NCBI GenBank assembly: GCA_030248195.1
Contig: JASAND010006991.1
Span: forward strand, 81,303 to 145,302
Direction of reading: 5' to 3'
DNA length: 64,000 nt
From: Trissonchulus latispiculum
Lineage: Eukaryota; Nematoda; Enoplea; Enoplida; Ironidae
Shown here: positions 57,680 through 64,000 of the stretch, piece after piece
Layout: each line of letters starts with the position of its first letter
Position numbering within the stretch: position 1 is the stretch's first letter
The notes under the pieces: model-generated
The model's input: only the letters and a program-made list of their open reading frames with translations
What the model was told of the DNA's origin: nothing
The model's database searches: none
Program-made: the position numbers and the translations under genes

Positions 57680-58440
57680 GTAAAAAATTAACAAGAGCAT
57701 TAAATGTGTGTAGAAACTGTGATCACTGATACTGAAGTTAATACTCGTTTTAGACCCATCACATCACAAAATTTATTCCGACAATACCCACAATGACAAT
57801 TCCTAGAAAATTTAAAATTCTGATAAATTTGGAAAATTTCAAAATACTGTCAGGGTTTTTGCCGGAATATGCAAACTAAAAATTTCTTCGCTTCAGGATT
57901 TTTTCATCTGAAAAGTCACAGAATTACACAAAAACTAAGAAAATCGATACAAGATTCAGCTTTTATCAGACTTTCAAAACCCTTTATTTTTGCCACTTTC
58001 CAACTTTTACTAGCTACTGCTCGCTCCATATATACTTGATGGAAAATTGTAGTTTTCATTTTCGGGACAGCTTTCTAGGAATCAGCTTTATCACAATAAA
58101 AGTCATTTTTTAAAATTTGGTCGTTGATCTTTCATTTTTTAAAATTGCGACCTTCTGACCCAAACTTTTAATATAAGGCCACGGCTGTTGATTCACCAAA
58201 AAGTAACAATTCATGTGGTGCCTATTTGCCTAATTTACAACAGGCTTTCTTATGATTTCAACTGAAACATCACAAATTTAGGTATAATTATGCACGCCAT
58301 ATGGTAAACAAAGTACAAAAAAGCAACATATACAGAAACTACAAATTTGTACCTACTTGACACCAACTTGGCAAAATCTGAGAGGGCCACAGAGTCCGTG
58401 AAGTAGCATGTAATCAAATGGGCCAACCAGGGGGGCCTAT
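57680..58440. other. unassigned AT-rich
   Basis: No gene or repeat recognised. An inner arm of unknown origin cannot be excluded. Confidence 0.35.
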
Positions 58441-58445
58441 CTTAC

Positions 58446-58585
58446 TTTGCGATTGATGATGCCCATCCACGTGGCAAACCATAGCACAGGTTGCGAGGGA
58501 CCATCTCAGCTTTCCTGGAAGCGCTCGCACCCATCTTCCTCCTTGGTGTCAAGCAAGCAAGAAGCCTGAGACATTTCCTCTTCAT
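58446..58585 (-). other. candidate orphan exon or small basic ORF
   Basis: From the ATG at 58585, 46 codons of Arg/Lys-rich sequence (MKRKCLRLLACLTPRRKM...) run to CGCAAA|GTAAGATAG, a good donor site. Read without splicing, TAA follows at once. The piece is GC-richer than its surroundings. No partner exon was identified, and the family is unknown. Confidence 0.3.
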
Positions 58586-58912
58586 CTTCAGTAGTGTAAT
58601 TTAAAAATTAAATGAATTGACCAGTTTGACTGACTCAAGCTTGACGTATCTACTCTTTTAACACTTTCATGAAAAGGACTGAGTTAAATTTAACTCCTTT
58701 ACCACAGCTGAACACTTTCCTTAAAAGGTCAAAAATTAAATTATATTATAAAAAAGAAAATTCTTCTAGTAAAATCTTGCCATGTGCCTGGGCTGTGAAT
58801 GAATATCAATGTTTATTTTTTATAAATATATGTAATCACAGTTTACTCATATTGTCTTACATAAACGCAAACTTCAAGTCATTAAGCGCTAGAGATTGTC
58901 TGATTCGTGTTC

Positions 58913-58916
<4 letters not shown>

Positions 58917-59008
<92 letters not shown>
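58917..59008. repeat. (AT)46 microsatellite
   Basis: 92 bases of pure AT dinucleotide. The overlapping open frame (runs of Tyr-Ile) is an artefact of the repeat. Confidence 0.99.
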
Positions 59009-59011
<3 letters not shown>

Positions 59012-59130
59012 TTGAATATTAATGTGTACAATCAACTCATTTCTGCTTAATCAATCATCAATGGTTATAGTATCAAGCCATCAAAGCTTTGCTGTGGTAC
59101 AAAAATACATTATACAGATACAACTTCCAC

Positions 59131-60144
59131 CTAACTGGACCGGCTAGTCTTTCGATTGGTATCATCTTTCGTTCCCTTTGTGGCCAGCACAGCCTTTTGT
59201 GTACCACCTCTGCTAGCCCAGGTTTCAATTCTGCCGTCTCGCTGATTGCCACAAAACAGGGCAACTATTTTCTTGCGAATCGAACTATTCATAAGAATGT
59301 ACACCCAGCCGTTGATGGAACACTGAATAACATACATAAAGCTAATCCAGAGAAAAAGCCACTTTGAAGGGGCAATCAAGGGAGCGATCACAAACATTGC
59401 ATCAAAAAGGGTCATCCAAAGAACGATCACGAAAAACTGAACGAACAGCTTAAATTCACGCTGACGCCGAATGGCTTCCTGACGCGCGTCGAGATTGTTC
59501 GAAGCAATTTCCTGATGCATTCGCCGATAGGTTGCGAACACAAGAACATTGCAAATGCCAGCAATTACCACCACAGATCCGGTTAGAGCCAATTCTAAAT
59601 AGTTTATAACAAATCCTCCGTACTGGGAAACATCCCAAGCCCAGGAATAGTCCGTCGGATAGAACAAATAGTGACAGCACTGGAACAGTGATATTATACC
59701 ATAACCTGTTCCAAACGCGTAAGAGCATACTATAATAATGATTGTATTTTTGGTTGTAAATGTCATCTTATATACTTCTCTTCTGCAAACGCAGTAGTAG
59801 CGATTGAAGGCTAAGGCGCAGATAATAGGCAAGCTTCCGTACCATCCCATAATTAAAGTACTTCCAATTGTGGTGTTTATCGTATCACTAACAAATGAAC
59901 TACGTAGCAAAATTGAGGGAGTTGAAAAGAATATCATTCCAAGCAGTGTTATGCAGTCCAAAACTCCTAGGGCGGTAGCTAATAAATAATACGAATTTTC
60001 ACGATATTCCTTTGTGTGGACGGCTGCAATAATGAAAAGCGCATAAACTATGAATCCTATTATTGACGCAGAGCATACAACAATAGCAGCTACAGTATCC
60101 TCTTCTTTTGAATAGTCCAAAATTACACTGGTCGAGCTATTCAT
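59131..60144 (-). CDS. seven-transmembrane serpentine receptor (Srx-like), paralog 2
   Basis: Intronless ORF of 337 residues from the ATG at 60144 (MNSSTSVILDYSKEED). It has the seven hydrophobic spans and motifs of the paralog at 46.6-47.5 kb (by eye about three-quarters of positions match). Shared features include SLLRS-type loop 1, LAFNRYYCVCRR after TM3, a CCHYLFYP loop likely to carry a disulphide Cys, and CSINGWVYILMN in TM7. It has N-glycosylation at NSS and keeps a 44-residue cytoplasmic tail (VALFCGNQRDGRIETW...NRKTSRSS) rich in Lys/Arg/Ser/Thr, absent from paralog 1. Likely the intact chemoreceptor of the pair; the ligand is unknown. Confidence 0.85.
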   Translation of the reverse strand: MNSSTSVILDYSKEEDTVAAIVVCSASIIGFIVYALFIIAAVHTKEYRENSYYLLATALGVLDCITLLGMIFFSTPSILLRSSFVSDTINTTIGSTLIMGWYGSLPIICALAFNRYYCVCRREVYKMTFTTKNTIIIIVCSYAFGTGYGIISLFQCCHYLFYPTDYSWAWDVSQYGGFVINYLELALTGSVVVIAGICNVLVFATYRRMHQEIASNNLDARQEAIRRQREFKLFVQFFVIVLWMTLFDAMFVIAPLIAPSKWLFLWISFMYVIQCSINGWVYILMNSSIRKKIVALFCGNQRDGRIETWASRGGTQKAVLATKGTKDDTNRKTSRSS

Positions 60145-60842
60145 ATTGTAGCCTGAGTAGCGTTTTTGTATGGAAGTGCTTTCATTCTCGGCATGTATCA
60201 GCTTAACAGTAAAATATCAACAGAACGTTTGTGGCAGAGGTGCAACATTACTTATTATAAATTTGTGAAAGCATTTCCAAAGTTATACGTCCGTGTTTGA
60301 AAAGTATTGGTTACACTTGGAAGTAGCATTCATTTTCAAATGGTATCCTGATTGTTCAGGAAGCTATGCTTCGAGCAATTAATTGTGCTTTTACCAAAGG
60401 CAATAGTCCTGCTATTGAAGGATGTGATAATGGGCGAGAGATGAGAAAAAAACACAAATTCGCGGAATGCACAAAACATTAAAAACTGTTTAATATTAGC
60501 TTCGGTTTTGTGGTTTTAAGATATCCTTTTGTGTTGTTACAGCTGTAGCAATACGCAGTTAATCACCAATTATTCGGCATTGAATGCAGTATTCTCGCAA
60601 GCTTGCTATGGTAAGTTATATATACATATTCAGTCAAAATTGAGAACTTGAAGAAAAGACTAAGATTTTGAAAAGATAAACTACACCGGACCAACATGGA
60701 TAAATAAAACAGATATTGCATCACATGATAATAGTTCAAATTGGAATGATTTGAGCTTCCATAAATTTTGACAGAAAGCAACGCACGCTTAGATTACGTT
60801 CATTGCATTAATATACCAGTATCGCGGATTATTTAATCTTAC
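60145..60842. other. 5' flank of paralog 2
   Basis: 60,285-60,410 is related to 47,640-47,770 upstream of paralog 1. The rest shows nothing recognisable. Confidence 0.45.
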
Positions 60843-61249
60843 CAAGAGTACATAATGGATAAGAGTAGCACTTTTTTCTGCTCTCCGATGATATAACAAG
60901 TGTTGCAGATTACATTCCTTCATATCTTTGTATTAGGCTACAATATTTATATCATCGGAAAAAGCAGAAAAATGCTACAAAGTTGTCGAATTAGTATTTT
61001 AATTGCATTAAGCTAATTAAAAGTTATAATTAATTAATAAAGATAACTAATAAATTTGGCCTACCAAAGCCTTAGGCTAACGGGCCAATCAGCGAGCAGA
61101 CACGCGCTTATATGAAAGCGTGTATTTAGTGCAAAGTGTAACCTCCCCGGAAGTTACGGGGGGTGGGTCCCGAGTTAATGAACCGAGTATACGCATGATT
61201 TGTACATGCTAGTGTAAGAGTTTCTTACTCTTATTATTATGTACTCTTG
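60843..61249. mobile_element. palindromic MITE, family A, copy 4 (407 bp)
   Basis: CAAGAGTACATAATGG at the left and ATTATGTACTCTTG at the right. Target duplication ATCTTAC (60836-60842) and ATCTTAT (61250-61256), one mismatch. Internal inverted blocks (CTGCTCTCCGATGATATAA / TTATATCATCGGAAAAAGCAG) differ from the other copies, so only the ends define the family. Confidence 0.75.
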
Positions 61250-61581
61250 ATCTTATTACTAATAACACATGAGTGTACGCCTGCTGCTTTCTCAGTTTCA
61301 ATTACGGTGTATTGGTGGAAACCTCAGTTTTGCGCAAGGTCGTTTTTCGTTAGTGTAATCTCTAGTTTTTATATATTTTCTGCTTTAGTTGGTTCTACCT
61401 AAGTGTACGAAACTATTTTGATTATTGTACCGCTTCTACCAGGGCTGGTGGACCAAGAAGAAACAAAGGACAAGCCCGAACGGGAGGTGTCAGGCACCCT
61501 CGTACCCACAAAACCATCACCTAGAAGAGAGAAGGGAAGAGGGAGGTTCAGCTTTTCACTCACCATTGAAAGTAAAGAATT

Positions 61582-61657
61582 GGTCCCGCCGGGGATCGAA
61601 CCACGGCCCTTCTGCTCTAGAGTCAGACATGCTAAGTAACCACTACACCACGGGACC
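61582..61657 (-). repeat. tRNA-like unit, left arm, outer
   Basis: GGTCCCG...CGGGACC makes a perfect 7-bp acceptor stem. D-arm GTGTAGTGGTTA..AGC carries a 4-nt ACTT insert, anticodon loop CTCTAGA, T-loop TTCGATC. Mismatches in the T-stem (two) and anticodon stem (one) make it a tRNA-derived repeat, not a functional gene. A box A-like and a box B (GGTTCGATCC) are present. Confidence 0.7.
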
Positions 61658-62074
61658 ATCAGCTGAACTCCCATTGCAGGCTTATCAATCTTTCCTATGC
61701 CTGCTTCCCCTACATCTCCCCCGGGTTTCCTTTAAGACGCGTCCCGCGGCTTACTCAACTGAATCGAACCGAGAGCGCATCCAGGGCAGGGCATTCTGAG
61801 CCCAAGGGATCCGTGCTCCCCCGACACACGTTCCAGACCCCTTTAGATCCAACCAACCAGAAGCAACTACTGGGGGACCGGAGACATGAGTCCAATCTGG
61901 GTCCTCCTGAGGCAGCCTCGACACATGTAGCGCTTCTACCAGGGCTGGTGGACCAAGAAGAAACCAAGGACAAGCCCGAACGGGAGGCGTCAGGCACCCT
62001 CGTACCCACGAAACCATCACCTAGAAGAGAGAAGGGAAGTTCAACTTTTCACTCACCATTGAAAGTAAAGAATT

Positions 62075-62146
62075 GGTCCCGCCGGGGATCGAACCACGGC
62101 CCTTCTGCTCAAGAGTCAGACATGCTAACCACTACACCACGGGACC
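62075..62146 (-). repeat. tRNA-like unit, left arm, inner
   Basis: 72 nt, standard length, same stems as the outer unit but without the ACTT insert. The anticodon loop CTCTTGA would read CTT (Lys). The same T-stem mismatches are present. It is 492 bp from the outer unit, with shared body sequence downstream (SINE-like). Confidence 0.7.
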
Positions 62147-63126
62147 ATCAGCTGAACTCCCATTGCAGGCTTATCAATCTTTCCTATGCCTGCTTCCTTT
62201 ACATTATTAAAGTTTATACTTATAACAGGACGGGAAAACGCAGAGCAGACAAAAATCGCTGAATGTAAAACAACATTCAAATAGCTTTACCGGTTCGCAC
62301 CAAGCCATATAAGCTCGAGATTGATATTACCTTGTGCCTAGTTTGAGGCAAAACTGAGGCTATCAGCAATGACATAGCACCAACAAAGATTTAAGATTAA
62401 CGCAATCTCGAGCTAATCTCTAGAGCCTATTTTTCAGTCTTTTGTCAGTGCATTGACTCTATTTCTTGCCAATTTTACAACAAAATATAATTGCGCTGTA
62501 GCATAGTATATTTGAATTTGCAGACAAGACAGTATATAACAAGTGAACATGTAATAGAAGGCAGTGGACGTAGAAAAAAGAAAGAAATTTTGGTCGGCTC
62601 GGCCCGCTCTATTTCTCCTCGGCCCGGCCCGGACCGACGGGGCTGAGTGAAGGTCTCTAGTCCCTAGACCGGGAGACTTAACTACTAAATCTGTAACAGG
62701 AATCAGTTGGTGCAAGAGTTAACATCAAGATTGGAGGTAAAAGTAATGCTCGTGCTTTGCTTACGTACTCTTGACCTTGAGTACAAAATTTACTCAAGTC
62801 TTAGCTTAGCTTAGCCTTCAGCTGATCTCAAAGTTAGTGTAACCGGGTGGTATATATTGGTATCTTAACTATGTTACGATATTATGATACTCTGTTATTA
62901 ACAGCTAAAAAGCGGATGTTACGTGTAAAGCTAATGTATGTGTTTACAGCAAAACTACGATATGAAATCTTTAATTGTTTTTTAAGTTAAAGTTGTTTAA
63001 GTCCTTCACGAACTCAGTACACCCTTCACTCCCGCCACCTGTCGAGACATTAGATAAACTGTGGAATATAGAAAGTACAGAATAGGAAAAGATTGATAAG
63101 CCCGGTAACGGGGAGTTCGCATTGAT

Positions 63127-63197
63127 GGTCCCGTGGTAGTGGTTAGCATGTTCAATTCCTTGAGCAGAAGGGCCGTGGCTGATTCCCCGGCGGGACC
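63127..63197 (+). repeat. tRNA-like unit, right arm, inner
   Basis: Mirror copy of 62075-62146: acceptor stem intact, deletion in the D-arm (CGTGGTAGTGG), T-loop decayed (CTGATTC). Confidence 0.65.
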
Positions 63198-63593
63198 AAT
63201 TTTACTTTCAATGGCAGAGCAAAAGTTGAACTTCTTCTAGGTGATGGTTTCTGCGTCGAGGTGTGCCTGACGCCTCCCGTTCGGGCTTGTCCTGGTTTCT
63301 TCTTATCCACCAGCCCTGGTAGAAGTGCTACATGTGTCGAGGTTGCCTCAGGAGACCCAGATTGGACTCATATGTCTCCGGTCCCCCAGTTGCTTCTGTT
63401 GGTTGGATCTAAAGGGCCTGAACGTGGTGTCGGGGAGCACGGATCCCTGGGCTCAGAATGCCCTGCCCTGGATGCTCTGTCTGATTCAGCTGCAGGCGTG
63501 TGGCCGCGGGACGCGTCTTAAAGGAAACCTGTGAGTATGGTAGGGAAGCAGTGCAGGAAAGACTGATAAGCCTGCAATGGGAGTTCAGCTGAT

Positions 63594-63661
63594 GGTCCCG
63601 TGGTGTAGTGGTTACTTAGCATGTCTGACTCTAGAGGAAGGCCGGTTCGCCTGGCGGGACC
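63594..63661 (+). repeat. tRNA-like unit, right arm, outer
   Basis: Mirror copy of 61582-61657. It keeps the ACTT D-loop insert but has lost several bases in the anticodon-to-T region. Sharing the insert shows that the arms arose by inverted duplication of a two-unit array. Confidence 0.65.
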
Positions 63662-64000
63662 ACTACTTTCAATGGTGAGTGAAAGATTGAACCTCCTCTT
63701 CCTTTCTCTTCTAGGTGATGGTTTCGTGGGTACGAGGGTGCCCTTTGACGCCTCCCGATCGTGCTTGTCCTTGGTTTCTTCTTGGTCCACCAGCCCTGGT
63801 AGAAGCGCTACAATAATCAAAATAGTTTAGTACACTTAGGGTAGAAACCAACTAAAGCAGAAAATATATAAAAACTAGAGATTACACTAACTGAAAAGAC
63901 TTGCAAATACTGAGGTTTCACCAATACACTGTAATTAAAACTGAGAAAGCAGCAGGCGTACACTCATGTGTTAGTAATAAGATTAAGAGTACATATACAT

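Larger units (their letters stand above)
61250..63984. repeat. giant inverted repeat of about 2.7 kb
   Basis: 61250-62210 and about 63050-63984 are inverse copies. ATCTTATTACTAATAACACA is mirrored by TGTTAGTAATAAGATT at the far end. CTGCTGCTTTCTCAGTTT, TTTTCTGCTTTAGTTGGTT, the CTTCTACCAGGGCTGGTGGA block and the tRNA-like units all recur inverted. The unpaired centre (62,210-63,050) includes a GC patch, CTCGGCCCGGCCCGGACCGA. The outer edge at 63985 runs into AAGAGTACAT, another family-A end cut by the window. The right arm has diverged by several percent, with small deletions. Confidence 0.85.

Noticed and set aside
58669..59022. 117-codon frame ending in Tyr-Ile repeats
   Set aside because: Half of it is the AT microsatellite.
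61582..61657. Functional amber-suppressor tRNA
   Set aside because: T-stem and anticodon-stem mismatches and a D-loop insert; part of a repeated unit.
61399..62262. Several open frames in the inverted-repeat arms
   Set aside because: They overlap tRNA-like units on both strands and recur with the repeat.

Overview
This is animal nuclear DNA and most likely a nematode. The evidence is spliced genes with the short TTTCAG-type 3' splice signal typical of nematodes, two intronless seven-transmembrane receptors that look like nematode serpentine (Srx-like) chemoreceptors, an RBMS/shep/SUP-26-type RNA-binding gene, low GC, and a dense load of foldback elements and retroelement remains. Species is not resolved; a repeat-rich nematode genome is an inference.

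Layout. 0.3-14.3 kb is a near-perfect direct duplication (period 7,500 bp, about ten differences in 6.4 kb). Each copy carries two exons of an unidentified cysteine-rich protein whose intron holds a 1,465-bp hAT-like element. The copies are separated by a foldback element. 14.3-18.4 and 23.8-30.2 kb are non-coding and packed with short perfect hairpins. Between them lie nested foldback/MITE elements and a small decayed gene with an acidic and a helical domain (minus strand). 31.2-32.2 kb is another foldback. 32.36-36.93 kb holds the 3' six exons of the RBMS-like gene; its introns carry a hAT-like element full of TTTCAG hexamers and G-rich MITEs. 36.9-41.7 kb is a T-rich stretch, probably its 3' UTR.

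43.1-46.4 kb is a decayed Penelope-like element (PLE) interrupted by a 615-bp palindrome. 48.28-55.49 kb is a better-preserved PLE with 519-bp direct repeats at both ends. In both, the GIY-YIG endonuclease lies upstream of the reverse transcriptase (permuted order). The better copy also carries, inside its repeats, a spliced coiled-coil protein like LINE ORF1, a set of small GNRA-type hairpins, a long stem-loop, and a short start exon just before the second repeat. Two paralogous receptors (46.6-47.5 and 59.1-60.1 kb, minus strand) flank this element.

The window ends in a giant inverted repeat (61.25 to about 63.98 kb) with two tRNA-like units in tandem in each arm. Most of the sequence is mobile DNA in layers. 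Target-site duplications, and one paralogous empty site, let several insertions be ordered in time. The host genes are the RBMS-like gene, the two receptors and the duplicated cysteine-rich gene.
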